A stretch of 64,000 nucleotides of DNA from Primula veris (GCA_963682055.1 OY821746.1:9070992-9134991), one strand, 5' to 3'. Counted from the stretch's first letter, positions 1 to 11,832 are shown. Numbers and translations: made by a program. The notes: generated from the sequence alone by a model not told the origin.

Positions 1-78
1 ACGTGTAAGTTTTTATTCCGCGAAAAACGCCTAAAATATTAGTCACCCCCTTAAGATTTAGCCACTTACGGGCCAACA
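1..78 (+). mobile_element. 3' end of a Copia-type LTR (cut by window edge)
   Basis: The first 78 bases match the last part of the solo LTR at 45433-46710. Both have a purine-rich lead, a CACCCCC tract, a TTAAG..TTTAGCC segment and a GGGC/GGCCAACA terminus, in the same order and spacing. The LTR ends with CAACA at 74-78, only 33 bp beyond the stop codon of the methyltransferase on the opposite strand, so the insertion lies in or next to that gene's 3' untranslated region. The left part of the element is outside the window. Confidence 0.6.
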
Positions 79-111
79 ATTATGATCGGAGATATTTCTA
101 TCTAGTGGAAA

Positions 112-2148
112 TCATAATTTTCGGATAAACGCTTCAATTATAGAAGGCAAAGCGGCAATCTTGATGATATTCATACGTGAAAATCCTGCTTCGTCGAGTA
201 ATTTCTTCCATCGGAGCTCGTTCCTTTCCTTTCCACCTGGACTATAGGCCATCATTTCTAAATCATACACCAATTTAGTATCATCGAACAATTTATCTCC
301 TTCCGAACTTAGTACAATTTCGATTATTACAACTTTACCAGATTCCTCTGGAATAGCTTCATGACAGTTTATCAGGATCTTTACACAGTCTTCGTCGCTC
401 CAGTCATGCAATATCCACTGCTTATTTAAAACAAATACATTAATTAAGGTTACTCATTAATTGCTATTCAGACTTTTGATAGGTGAAATTGCACTTCTGA
501 TCACCTTCATGAAGATTGCATCAGCTTTGGGGATGGTTATAAACATGTCACCTCCAATATGGGTGACACCATTGTACTCAGGTGCTGTGGCGATGACATG
601 TGGCTGATCAAAATTTATTCCGCTAATTTGAGGATTAGTCTCGACAATGGCCGCTATTGCAGCTCCGGTCCCACCTCCTACGTCGACCATCGACCCCACA
701 AGATCAAACCCATCTCTGTACCTATCAAGCATTTATTACAAAACATACAGGATCTTGTTTGCTTGTAGCTATATGACTATATTAAGTCACAGTCAGTTTT
801 TTGCAGAATGAGGAAACTAGATAAATCCGCAGTTAAGTCTTGTTCGATTGCAGTTTTTAGGACAATACACTGGATATCTTCTCCTATTCACGCCGAAAAA
901 CAAAACAAAAACTGAGCTTCAAGCTCTAAAGGTGGCCAGCCAAATGCAATCAAGTTAAAGCCAAAAACAAAATAGAAAATCAGCTTCTAATTAGTTGCAA
1001 CCTAAAATCAGCTTCTACTTTAATTACCTGGGCTGGAAAAGTTAAAAAAAAATTCAAATTAAAAGGTGAGTAGCCAAATGCTCCCAAAATTTAGAAAAGA
1101 ACCAAAAAAGAAAATAAGATTTTAAAACTGCTGCCGAAAAACTCCAAATGCATTGCAGAAAGTTTAATAATACCCTTCCAAGATGGCTTGTAAAATGATC
1201 TTAGCAGTACATTCCATGGCATTATTAAAGATCCTGCTAAAGGCAGGATTTTGTGATCCGTATTCCCAAAACTCAAGCCCATGGACTTTGTTAAATGCAG
1301 GCCCACCTTCTCGCACACAGTCGCTCAGATGTAACCACGAGCCTAGCATTACCTGTTGGAGAATATAGATAGCAGAAGTTAAGTGTATTGATAATTTGAC
1401 GTGTTATTATAGCCTTGGTCATGGTCTGAATTTTCAAGATTTACTAGCTTACTCAACTAAAACTATACTAATAAACAAAACAACACACCAGAAGAAGAAG
1501 ACTGATTTACACAGGCAGGGTTTCTGAACTCTTAGTTTGGCTTGAATTAAAAAACTATTTTTGTTATTATGTGGGTGCTCAAAGACTAAAATCTATGACT
1601 TTTTGTTAGGACATATGATAAATAATCGGCTTTCTCTTAACATGGGCTGTTAGTGTTACAGTCCCCTTCAGCCTAATAATCGTAACTCAATCTTGCTTAT
1701 CTGCACACGATGAGAGACGTCTAGAATTATGATGAATTTAAAAGTTATTCATGCAACTCAAGCTTAATTAACACTACCTTATTGTTTTCCATTGCTAACA
1801 TAGGAGCTAGGCTAAACTCGGTGTCATGTAACAGCCAACTAAACCGGTGTGTCGGACCATAGACGGTCTCTCCACCATCAGATCCAGGGTTGGCGGTGAA
1901 GATCTTGCGGTGGACTAAAAGCCTCATGAGACGCCCAAGAGAGGTGATATCTGGCGAAGGCGAGTCTATGAATGAGATGATTTCGCCCAAGGTGACTGGT
2001 TGGCTGTGGGAGTGTATGATATCCGGTATGCGAAGCTCCACTGCGGATTTTAATGCCATGGAGTTTACGAAACTGAAGATGAATTTCCATATATCTGCTT
2101 GGGCTTGTATATCATCTCCTTGGTATTAATAAGTTCCTTATTAACCAT
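112..2148 (-). CDS. Plant small-molecule O-methyltransferase (class II, COMT/ASMT-like); 5' frameshift
   Basis: SAM-dependent O-methyltransferase acting on a phenolic, indolic or alkaloid hydroxyl; cytosolic dimer in this family. Exons on the minus strand: 2148-1778, 1352-1174, 721-505, 417-112, all with GT-AG introns; stop TGA at 114-112. The SAM-binding VDVGGGTG motif is in exon 3. Exon 4 opens with [11 protein letters not shown], which carries the family's catalytic His, and GGKERNE and PSIIEAF follow. Translation from the first ATG (2148) reads about 11 plausible residues, then goes out of frame. The body frame has a stop upstream and fits the ATG only if one base is missing near 2117-2123; with that base the length would be 357 codons, normal for the family. 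The first in-frame Met of the body is at 2059 and gives 327 aa without the N-terminal dimerisation helix. The motif [13 protein letters not shown] resembles acetylserotonin/reticuline-7-type OMTs, but the substrate is not determined. It may be a recent pseudogene, a truncated enzyme or a sequencing error. Confidence 0.88.
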
Positions 2149-3325
2149 GCTTAAATATCCCTGAAAGTAGGTATTCAAGGAGCCAAGAATGATGGAAAGT
2201 AGAGTTCTGAATCAATTTGGGCAAATATATATATATATATTACTCCACTGTATAGCTAAAGTCTTAAGAACTAGTGCATAAACATAATAGAAGGTCATCA
2301 TAGAAGGTCATCATGAATAACAAAAAATAAACTACAAATTAATAATTCTTTATATGAAGTAATTCCAAACTCAACCTCTTCGTACTTTAGTTGACCAATA
2401 TTAATAAACCAGTGAGTCACAACCTCAACGTGTTCATCAGAACATCTGGTTTAAACATTTAAACTATAGAAAGTAATATTTATTTGCCTGATTACATGAA
2501 TCGATTATATATCCTAATTACCAACGTAATTTAACTTGAAACATGTGGAAACTTTCGCAAAACCCTCCCACAATTATTTCCCTAAGATGTGGCAAAGGTG
2601 AAATCAATCTTACATACACAACGAACATATTTCTCGTTAATATAAAAACTAATTTAATTTTCTTCTCCCCTTCCTACATTCCATTTTCACCATAGAACTA
2701 ACTTTAAGTTATCACTATCTCCACCAAATTATACTTTATTGTTTTGAGAAGAAAATATAAGAAAGTTGATAGATGATGTAATGTATAACTGTGTTGATAA
2801 AAATAACATTTCATCATAATTTAATGAATATAATAGGGTGGTTGATGCAGTTGCTGATTCTAACCATATTGCGATTGTCAGCCGAATGCGTTGGCAACTT
2901 ATCAAAGTAAATATTCATGTTTCGTTTTGTTAAATTTGAGATGATGTCATTTTTTAAGTATAACTACTGGTTTCGTTTCTTTAGTACAAAGACTTTTGAT
3001 AAACAAACTATTTGGAATATTTATATATCATATACTATTATGATAAGTCAGTATAAGATTTTTAAAACTGTCAAATTTTATCATTTAAAAAAAAAATGCA
3101 TTCACTCTATTTTATTAATTACTTTTATACACTTATTTATTTCAAAACATAAATAATAAACCAAAAACATGCTCTTTTCAAAACCATTATATTCCTATTC
3201 CAAACAAAACATCTTATGTGTATTTTTGTATAACAACTAAACATTATATTAATCATGATTCTTAATTTATCATATTCGTTCAATTAATATTTATCATATT
3301 TTTTAAAATATTAACTTTATTTGTT

Positions 3326-3355
<30 letters not shown>
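2149..3355. other. Upstream of the methyltransferase: AT-rich, no gene seen
   Basis: Promoter side of the O-methyltransferase. I see short AT runs (for example about 2227-2240) and no supported coding exon or RNA gene. The longest open frame here (2917-3156) has biased AT-rich composition and no recognisable domain. Confidence 0.5.
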
Positions 3356-3356
<1 letters not shown>

Positions 3357-3560
3357 GGAGAGGATCTATACACACATAAAAAAACACATTATGTTTACAC
3401 ATCAATCACAACCCTCCATTTACTTACTTTTAATGGTCAAAATTATGTGTTTATTCTTGTTATTAGATAAACTAATCTTGACCATTAAAAGTAAGTAAAA
3501 TGCAGGATTGTGATTGATGTGTAAAGATAATGTGTATTTTTATATGTGTATGGATTCATC

Positions 3561-3564
<4 letters not shown>
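3356..3564. mobile_element. Foldback MITE, family copy 1
   Basis: About 210 bp with long inverted arms. The left arm contains ACACATCAATCACAACCCTC and TTACTTACTTTTAATGGTCA; the right arm contains their complements (TGACCATTAAAAGTAAGTAA and GATTGTGATTGATGTGTAAA). It is inserted in a TA-rich tract. A second copy is at 53769-53980 with its unpaired loop in the opposite orientation. Confidence 0.75.

Positions 3565-3640
<76 letters not shown>
3564..3640. repeat. Long (AT)n microsatellite
   Basis: An uninterrupted AT dinucleotide run of about 75 bp directly abuts the right end of the foldback MITE. A shorter run (about 3331-3354) abuts the left end, so the MITE sits inside a TA-repeat target. Confidence 0.95.
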
Positions 3641-3643
<3 letters not shown>

Positions 3644-3820
3644 TATGGGCCGTGTGGCCACCGATTAGTACTATGATTAGATTCATCTAGACAATAAATG
3701 ACCATTCAAGGAGGAGAGTTTTAAGACACTATTAAAAAATAGTAAGTTCCCAATATTGTGAATACCAACTAATTTCTTCAGCACTGCTAAGCCGTCACTC
3801 AAAGTTACAATACTCACTGA

Positions 3821-4331
3821 TGTTAGGAAAAAAAACGTCGGATTTCTCTTGTAATCAGATTAAAAAAATACACAAATAGAGCAATAAATAAAATTAGCAC
3901 GATATAACTTGTTTCGGTCAAAACTGACTTACGGACCCGCTAATGCAAGTGTTTACAACACTCGCACTCACAACTCACACATACAATTCAATAAAACTAT
4001 ACTCAAATTTCTCACAACCTTTGCTAAACTGCTTAACTCTCAATAATATAACTCTTATATTTTCTTTTCCTTAAAATTGTATTTCTCTCTGTGGGTTGTG
4101 GTAGTTTTATTTTGGCGATTCTCCTACCATTATATAGGAACTTTAAAATCCATGTGAAAACTAGAAAATCAAATCCAGTTTGGTCAATGAACGCGGTGCA
4201 TGTCCTAGGAAAAACACATTTTTTCCAATGAGAATAACTATTGACATGTTGAATGTATTCAATCCACGGACCCTCATTGTTTTAACTTGATTTTTCCAAG
4301 CACATGGACATCATCGTCCAATTTTCCAACT
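3821..4331 (-). mobile_element. Probable solo LTR (Copia type), 511 bp
   Basis: Starts TGTTAGGAAAA and ends TTTTCCAACT, an imperfect inverted terminal repeat with a changed last base. Both sides carry the 5-bp duplication ACTGA (3816-3820 and 4332-4336). Read on the minus strand it has a TATA-like CCTATATAATGG near 4125-4137. No internal domain, primer-binding site or polypurine tract flanks it, so it is a solo LTR. Confidence 0.6.
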
Positions 4332-4336
4332 ACTGA

Positions 4337-6023
4337 TACATAATTTAGCAACTATATTATTATTTATGGCTGGTAACTTTCTACAAAATATTGGAAATTC
4401 CTAACTGAGGATATTAATGAGGAAAAACAAAGATAGCAAATCAAGGTGTTTTAAAATTTAGTGATGCTAGAGTCATCTATAAAAGTGACCTGAAATTATA
4501 TCTGATGAGATGAAATGGTTTTAATAATCATTTTTTCAAGCCAAAATACCAAATATCAAAAAGAGGAAAGTGCACGTGTAAAATAAATTGTTTGTTGTTT
4601 ATAACATTTGTTTTCTATGGATTTGTTTTGTTTCTACATTTTTCAAAAATAAAGTTGATAATATGGTTAAAGAAAAAATTATGTTCACTATCTCAGACAT
4701 TAAAGAAAAAATTTAAAAAAATTCCAAAGTTAAATTTTTTCTATCAATTTATAGATTCATTTGTTAATTTTTTTGTCATTTATTTGCTAGACCCACAACT
4801 TGCACACAAATTACACATTCCATACACTAATAAAATACATATTTATCCGTTCAAATATCATAAAATTTTATAATTTGATAAATCAAAATATAAATATTCA
4901 ACATAATAAAAAATCATATAAAAATATACTAGAGCCCTAATTGATCATAAACTAAATTTAAATATTAATTAAAAAAATTGTTAAATTTAAAACTCAATCC
5001 ACTAAAAATTCAAATAAAAATATAATAGAAACATAGTTGAGCTTAACCTAAATTTAAATATTAATTAAAAATAAAAAAATTGTTAAATTTAGTATTACTA
5101 ACAATAAAAACCATATATATCATGTAATGTGATAAATCAACGGGTTGATATTTTAGATAGAAAAAATATGTGAGAAAAAACATTTTATCTTAATATTTCC
5201 CTATATTTAGAGATTGTGCCTCAATGACAACTGACAAGTTTGTTCACTTTTAAAACTATTTCATTACTAGAAGTTTTTTACTTCTTCATAGTTAAGTTAT
5301 TCATCGCTATCTAAATGTGTATGTTTAACATTAATTTTTTTTGTTAACTTTTTTAGAATTTTTAATTTTAAAAATGCACATGTGTTTGGTATCACTGCTT
5401 TTCTTAGCGTTTGAAAATCTAGATTTTGAACGAATATAACTAGAAAAGCTAAAAGCAAAAAAACAATACATTTTGAAGATTTTGATAGTTTTCTCGCCAT
5501 CATTTTAAAAATTTAAATGAATAATTATTTTATCATAATTAAAATTTTATTTATATGATTGACGTGCGACTTGCTCGTTTAAATATAATATTTTAAAAAT
5601 TTATCAAAAAAAATGTCTTATAAGTTATTTTGATTGCAAAGTCAAAATGTTATTAGTTAATGTAAAAAATCAATAGGTTGAAAGTTATTTTTTAAAATTT
5701 TTACCAAACACGTGTATGTTGTGGAAAGTAAGTTTTTTTCATATTGCTTTCTGAAAGCAGTTTTTTAACTGAAACATATGATATCAAACTGACCGTAATT
5801 AATCTATGCTGGTATATGTGCCATTTGGCAACTTCCTCGTCCTGTGGACTGCAATCTTCTCATGTTATTGCGGTTAATGTGCAATTTGAGTTGTCTCCTT
5901 CACTTTTTTAGAAAGTTTATCAATACCAATTTGTACAAACTATATCTGGAATTTTCAACGCCATGTTTTGATTGTTTATACAAGTGATTTAAAATCCCAA
6001 CCTTTTATTAGTTTAAGGTCTTA
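4337..6023. other. AT-rich intergenic stretch, nothing recognised
   Basis: Very AT-rich, with a short internal duplication (AAATTTAAATATTAATTAAAAA at about 4950-4975 and 5047-5068). No coding exon or RNA gene can be supported. Confidence 0.5.
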
Positions 6024-6257
6024 CTTCCTCCGTTCCTATTTAATTGTTCATTACGAAATTACGTGCAATTTTAACCGGCTAAGAACTTGTATTAAAATTG
6101 TCAGAATGAAAATTTTTAAAAGTTGATTATACAGTTCAAATGTTAAATTTTATGATTAGATTTAAAAAAAATTCATTTTGACAATTTGATACAAGTTATA
6201 AGGCGGTCAAAATTGCACGTATTTTCGTATTGGATAATTAAATGGGACGAGAGAGAA
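6024..6257. mobile_element. Stowaway-type MITE, copy 1 of 4
   Basis: TA-flanked element of about 234 bp. It opens CTTCCTCCGTTCC, contains GACAATTTGATACAAGTTATAA in its right half and GTCAAAATTGCACGTA near the end, and closes with a decayed complement of the start. Relatives are at 18239, 19381 and 53445. Confidence 0.8.
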
Positions 6258-6963
6258 TAGTGTTTAAGTTTACGTTGGTTCAATTTTAGGTCCCCATCAT
6301 TTTCAACTTTTTGCCTGTAAATGAATTCCTCATGAACAAATTTTCAAGAAAATAATTGGCACTGAATTCCATTAAAAATCTCAATTGTTTGACCGGTTGC
6401 CCCCCAAGGTATCTTCATTGGCGTTAACTGATAAGCAAACACCTGAACTTCATTATTATGTTTTCTCCATATAGATCAGTGCGCAAAGCCGCAAACAGTC
6501 AATTGACATACTATATCAGACACGATTCGTTAAAATTTAACAGTTGTAATCATCAATCAAGGCACTAAATTTCGAAATATATTGGGAAAGAGTGAAAAAT
6601 ACTGAATCTTCCCATATTTTCATGCTTCTAGCGCAATCATATCCTGTTCTATTCTTCTAATAAATTTTCAGAAGTTACAGTATACAACCGAAACATTACA
6701 GCTACAAAGTAAAGATCTCGGTACAAGCCTACAAGGTAAGGAAAAGATGGTATGAGATGGCCTTAGTTGAAACTTAACATTATTGATTGTATGGATTACC
6801 AAAATTTCTCTCTCTCTCATGTTGATCCTAAACAAAAAAACAAAGACATGCGTATCAATTCTAGATTTTCGGCGTCTGAGCCCTCCTAAAAAATGATTCT
6901 GGTAATTTCTGCCACATTGGAAATTATGCTTTTTACCAGGTATGAAGATAGCAAAAAACACTA

Positions 6964-9513
6964 TTATATAATCTCTTGTTGCTGTTGGTTTACTTTCATT
7001 AGAATTAAACAACACTTCAAACTTCTTTCTTCTTCCTGCAAATAAGATTAGAAAGCCAAAAGACTCAGAACTTCAGAATTGAAACTAAATAAACCTGTTT
7101 CTTTTTGCTAATCCTATTGTTCTTACCTCTAATTTTGAAACAAATTTGAGTAGCTCGGAGAATTCCTGTAAAAGGGCATTCTCTTGTGCAACCACCTCTG
7201 CTAATTCTGAGCATACTGTGCTCGTGTTTTCTACCTGTTATCATGAGTGTTAGCATTCATCTAATGGAAATAGTTATTTAAGTTCAAAAATAAAAAACGT
7301 ATCTTACCTCTGTAGGATTCGTACATAGCATGGATTTGATAGATACTGCAAGGTCCGATGCGTGCCTAAGCGCAAATGAAGATGAATTCGGATCCATCTG
7401 CAAGTTTATAGTATCTTAAGAGACTGCTACAAAAATTGTTTGGCTAGTTGCTTCCCACGGCCTTTTTTTAGATAATAATAATCAGAATCAAACCTAGTTT
7501 TGGAAACAACAAATTTGTTTGGATGCAGTTTTTAGGCTCCCTTCTATTTTGCTCTTAAGCAGGTTAGTTTCTTTGCATTTGATTCTCCCAGCTTTTTAGT
7601 TGAACTGATGTATTTTTCAGGCAACTAAGGTACAAGCATAAAGATGAATGTGGCTCGCTTTATTATTGTGAAACGACTTTAGTCTGCTTGATAGGTACAA
7701 CCAAACAAGATATAGTCGGTTTGAAAAACGAGATATGGTCCATTTATTTGGGGGGTCAAGGGGAAATAACTGTGCATAATCTGAAGTTTGAAAATTCGGT
7801 TTACCTTTGCACCTTCGACAAGGGGTACTCTGCAAATGACCGAGTGCAGACAATCTTTAGTTATAGAAACAGCTGATGTGTGTTGCCTATCTAAATCTCC
7901 CCAGGCTTTCAATGATTCCATCTAAACATGAAACAAAACTTCATCTCATGAGCAGGTAACCAAATAAGTGATACTTCATCTATTTTTGTTATAGTATGTT
8001 GTATAACCAACCTGAGACGTAAGAACATAATATAGCTTCATCTGAAGCTGCTCCTTCTCAAGTTGTGTCTTCTTTTTCACCACAGAATGCTGTAGCTTTC
8101 TAACACTATCAGAAACCGCTATCAAATCACTCTGTGTACAAATTTTGTCTACCTTAGAGATGTTCCGAATTTACTTTCATTTCAGACTATTGAAAAACCA
8201 TGATTAAAATAATATTTAATACATACCTTTGCCTTATCGCTTGTTATTTTATTAACGTCGTTAGCCTTAGCATTGGCATACCTCCATTGCATGAACCGAT
8301 TATGATTAATCCGTAGTTGATGAACAGTATCTGTTGACGTAGTCGCCGTTGCCCCTAATGGAGACAGGCAGGAAGTATACTTTTCATTTTTACCCTTACC
8401 TTTTATTAAATCAAATCCTTTACTAAACAAAGAGCCGACCCCTTTCGTTCGGTTCCCTTTAGATGGGCTCGTGGGTGGTTTCATGCTCGAGAAAGACATG
8501 GGTAGAACACCTTTATTCTCCACCGTCATTTGTGGTGAACTCGACCTTCCTGTAGTGGTAAAATGTCGTAACTGAACATTATATATAAAATAACACTGCG
8601 AAGTTTTAACTTTAACTCAATTGGGATGACGCTTTGTAAATGCATAATTACCCTGGAAAATTAGCATTTCTTTATTTTCCGATCATCTAGGAGGGACAAA
8701 AGAAAGATCTTGTTGCATACCTGGTGACATGGCCCATTTCGACGTAGTGCTACCAAACACTGTCATCATTGAACTCGCTCTCTTCAGTTTCGGAGATTTC
8801 TTATTTTTTGGGGACTGGTCGAATGACATTGAGCGCGAGGTTACTTCGGCCTTTTTGGGACGAACAGGTGGCGAATTTGTAAAACTTGCTGAAAGCTCTG
8901 ACTCGGATTTACCTACGAGTGATCTTCTTCGGCTTGCATTTTCATTGATCGGCATCCTCCTAGAGACAATATCATCCACCGAGGAAGGCGATTCATCGTA
9001 CGAACTAGTTTTTGATGGTTTTTTCGAAAACAGTTTTCCTGTGTATCTCATTGATCCACCAAAGACACCCTTATGTTGTTGACTAGGATCCTCTCGAGAT
9101 ATCTTCGAGCCCTGGTAGTTTTCCTTCTCAAACCTCTTGAACTCCGTACAGCTCTTCTGGCGACCGAGCGAGGCAAACTTCTCCGCTACTTCATCACTTC
9201 TCAGGATGAATACATCGTCCTTCCTTTCCTTACCAATTTGGTAGGCCAGGGTGGAAGGAAATGTGCTCGGCCAGAGACGCCTTGCCTGTGTGGCGTCGTC
9301 TTGAGCCTTTTTCCTGGTATTTGCGGCCGCTGGTGCAACGGCCGCAGATGACCTGGACTTGAAAGTAGAGATCTCGTCATGCACCGCTACTTCTGGAGTA
9401 ACGGTGCATGAGGGGGGAGGTGAGAGAAACCTAGAGCTCACCTCCCGAGATTTTGGCCTATGTGGCTTGCTAGAGTAGTGATCAGGGCTCGTGTTCTCGA
9501 TGCCCGGTTTCAT
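6964..9513 (-). CDS. QWRF motif-containing protein (DUF566; EDE1/SCO3-like)
   Basis: Plant microtubule-associated protein family, several members of which act as augmin-complex subunits in microtubule nucleation, phragmoplasts and endosperm development. Exons (minus): 9513-8721, 8549-8227, 8131-8012, 7921-7805, 7397-7308, 7234-7127, 7035-6964; all GT-AG with consistent phases; 540 aa; stop TAA 6966-6964. The N-terminal 260 residues are basic, Ser-rich and disordered, with the family block RRLWPSTFPS near residue 80 and SKWAMSPG near 258. The conserved helical domain begins at LRINHNRFMQWRYANAKA (about 343-360). The signature is QWRY here rather than QWRF. The following helices (VRKLQHSVVKKKTQLEKEQLQMKLYYVL; MESLKAWGDLDRQHTSAVS) match the family's coiled-coil region. 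Intermediate length suits the EDE1/QWRF5-7 branch, but I cannot fix the orthologue. Confidence 0.9.
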
Positions 9514-10212
9514 TGTTGGAATAAAAATGACCGGAAAAACAAGATAGGAGTACTTAGAGGAAATGGAGGGATATACTATGTGTTTTGAAATTAAAAAATA
9601 GGATAAGGAGAAAATAAAGGCTAAAGAAGTTTCGTCAAAATTAATATTTGAGCCGGCTTAGGAATATACGTTGCTATTAGGCCGGTCACGTACGTAAGAT
9701 TTGGAGAGAGAGTTTTGTGGATTAGAAAATAAACAAATTTAGTATGAACAATCTAAGATATCGAGGTTGGTTTAAATTCATTATACAGTTAGTTTGTACA
9801 TAACTATAGCCGGCAGTTAAGTGAAATGTATGAGAACTTGACTCGTGGCGTCTTCTTTCTATTCTTCTGGTGATTTTCATAATTTTGTATGTATTTGTTT
9901 CTGACATGGATAAATTGTACACGAGTCTAATTAGCTTAATTTGTCAAGGGGGTAAAGTTTTTATCTAAATACTTGTTTAGGTGACTAGAACGCATGAAGG
10001 AGATATTTATAATAGCTCATTTGTTCTTAGAAAACAGTAATTAAATGCTTATATATAGTTGGTTCACATCAACCAATTAAAGCGCGCAAGATTCCTGTTA
10101 TAGGCTTACAGTAACACTCAATATTGTTGGTGTTCTCATTCTTAAGCCAACAAGAGAATTGCATATTATCGTTTTACAAGTCCTTTATTGTCTAAGGCAT
10201 GCCCGGTTTCCC
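9514..10212. other. Upstream of the QWRF gene; no gene seen
   Basis: Promoter side of the QWRF gene, AT-rich, with no recognised exon. A short open frame at 9722-9922 has no recognisable motif and I do not call it. Confidence 0.5.
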
Positions 10213-10220
10213 TTGCCCAC

Positions 10221-10685
10221 CAGGGCAGGCAGGGCTACGCCCCGAGCCTCAAAAGTTTAAGTGGCACCGCGAAAAAAAATCGGATAGTGTATAATAGTTA
10301 AAATTATTCATAGTTAAATATTATATATATTTTACACGTATTCCTTATAGAATAGCATTGGGCTAAATGGTAATACATCCTGAAAATTTATATGAGGTAT
10401 TGAGTTCTGGTCCATCACACTAATTATTTTTTCTTTTTACAAATTACAGTTTTTTTCTTCTAATTTCTTTCAGAAATAAAATTAAGTTTCTGTCTCATAG
10501 GTGTTTTCAAATGAGCAAATTGTTTTATTAATTACGGTCTAACCATGACATGTTTCTTAAAGGAGTTCTAAAGAGAGAAACTTTTAAAAACATTTAACCA
10601 AATAATAAGCTTTATGAAAAAAATTATTATTTAACGTTTTTTTTTTTTTTTATCTCGGGCCCCAAAAATATAAGGGCAGCCCCGG
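10221..10685. mobile_element. Non-autonomous hAT-type element, 465 bp
   Basis: Starts CAGGGCAGGCAGGGCT and ends AAGGGCAGCCCCGG, roughly inverted GC-rich termini. A perfect 8-bp duplication TTGCCCAC lies directly outside both ends (10213-10220 and 10686-10693), the size expected of hAT. The GGGCCCC block near the right end is typical of plant TTF-type hAT termini. The interior is AT-rich without coding capacity. Confidence 0.75.
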
Positions 10686-10693
10686 TTGCCCAC

Positions 10694-11151
10694 AATATGT
10701 ATGAATTCATATTTTACTCACCATTAATTTCACCACAATGAGAAAAAGAAAATACTTACGGGAAGCGAAAGCACTTGCAAGAAGCGCACAACATAATTAA
10801 TGAACCATGATTTATTTACGAAAATTCATATTTTAGTCAATAGTACACACTTTTGCACCAAAAGTTCGAATTTGATTAGATTTATTTACGAAAAGGTTAA
10901 CGAGCTAACTTTTCGCTATGTATATTGCAAGTACGGAGGGACGAACCCAGAAATGGTTTACAAAAATGCTAAAACTTAAATAAATTATTATTTAAGTGAA
11001 ATAAAAAAAATGTGGGGACAAATCATCGTATGAAACCTATTTTAGTAAAAATAAATTGTTAAAAATTGAAAAATAGAAAATTTCGAAATTATGGGAGGTG
11101 TTGTCGCTCATGATTATCTGCACTTAGCTTTTTCCTATACCGATTTAACAA
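10694..11151. other. Intergenic, nothing recognised
   Basis: AT-rich sequence between two hAT-type elements. I find no exon, RNA gene or terminal repeats. Confidence 0.5.
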
Positions 11152-11159
11152 CGCCCTTC

Positions 11160-11472
11160 TAGGGATGAGTTCGGTCCGTTTCAGTTTTTGGCAAAACCGA
11201 AAACGAACAGATTTTTCGGTTTGATTTTTTTCGGTTTTCGTTCTCTTTATTTTTTAACCGAACCAAACCGGTTTGTTTCGGTCCAGTTCTGGTCTTTCGG
11301 TTCTTTTCGGGGGTTTTCGGTTATTTTCGGGCTTTTCGGTTTTTTTCGGTTTTTCGGTCCGTTTTTATTGTAAACCGAAACCGGCCCGATTTTTTTTTTC
11401 TTTTTCGGTTTCGGTCTTTTACGGTTCGGTTAACGATTTGGTTCGGTTTTTTCGGGTTTTCGCTCATCCCTA
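11160..11472. mobile_element. hAT-type MITE rich in CGGTTT iterations, copy 1
   Basis: Termini TAGGGATGAG and CTCATCCCTA are inverted repeats. The flanks are an 8-bp duplication with one mismatch (CGCCCTTC at 11152-11159, CGCCGTTC at 11473-11480). The interior is a degenerate array of CGGTTT/TTCGG and AACCGAA units in both orientations. Its open reading frames (Phe-rich) are by-products of the repeat. The second copy is at 37403-37677. Confidence 0.75.
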
Positions 11473-11768
11473 CGCCGTTCAATTAGTATACTTCGTCATG
11501 TTATTTCTCTCAAGTAGTGTATTGTCATTTCATATCGGTTACTTCTAATATACTAATCAATGTACTTCGATCATACCGTATCGGAAATTCATTGTAAAAA
11601 AAAACTTAATTTAAGTAATTTTATGGTATCGGCTGCATACCCGCCTCCATATATATATATATATATGTGCAACATTGTCTCGGTTTTCGCAATAAAATCT
11701 AATAGAGGATACCAAATAGCTAAATTAAAGCCCAAAAAAAAAGAGGTAATCAGATGACAGACCAAAAA

Positions 11769-11832
11769 GCCCAAGCCCAAAGAACAAAATAACAAGAGTT
11801 CTAGGGTTTTAACATCTATGCCCCTATATAAA
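11769..11832 (+). promoter_or_regulatory. Telo-box / site II / TATA promoter of the snoRNA cluster
   Basis: GCCCAAGCCCAA (11769-11780) is two site II elements (TGGGC on the other strand). TAGGGTTTT (11802-11810) is a telo-box. TATATAAA (11825-11832) is a good TATA box, placing a start near 11857. This combination is typical of plant ribosomal-protein and polycistronic snoRNA promoters. No protein exon follows, but box C/D snoRNA candidates do, from 12364. Further motifs at 12012-12120 (TGACGTG, CACGTGC, and a CAGCCGTC/GACGGCT inverted pair) could be a second control region. Confidence 0.6.

Noticed and set aside
8729..9351. 117-aa and 92-aa plus-strand open frames
   Set aside because: Antisense shadows of QWRF exon 1, which has a better supported frame, motifs and splice sites.
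11188..11548. Phe/Gly-rich open frames
   Set aside because: By-products of CGGTTT iterations in a MITE; the same happens at 37436-37687.
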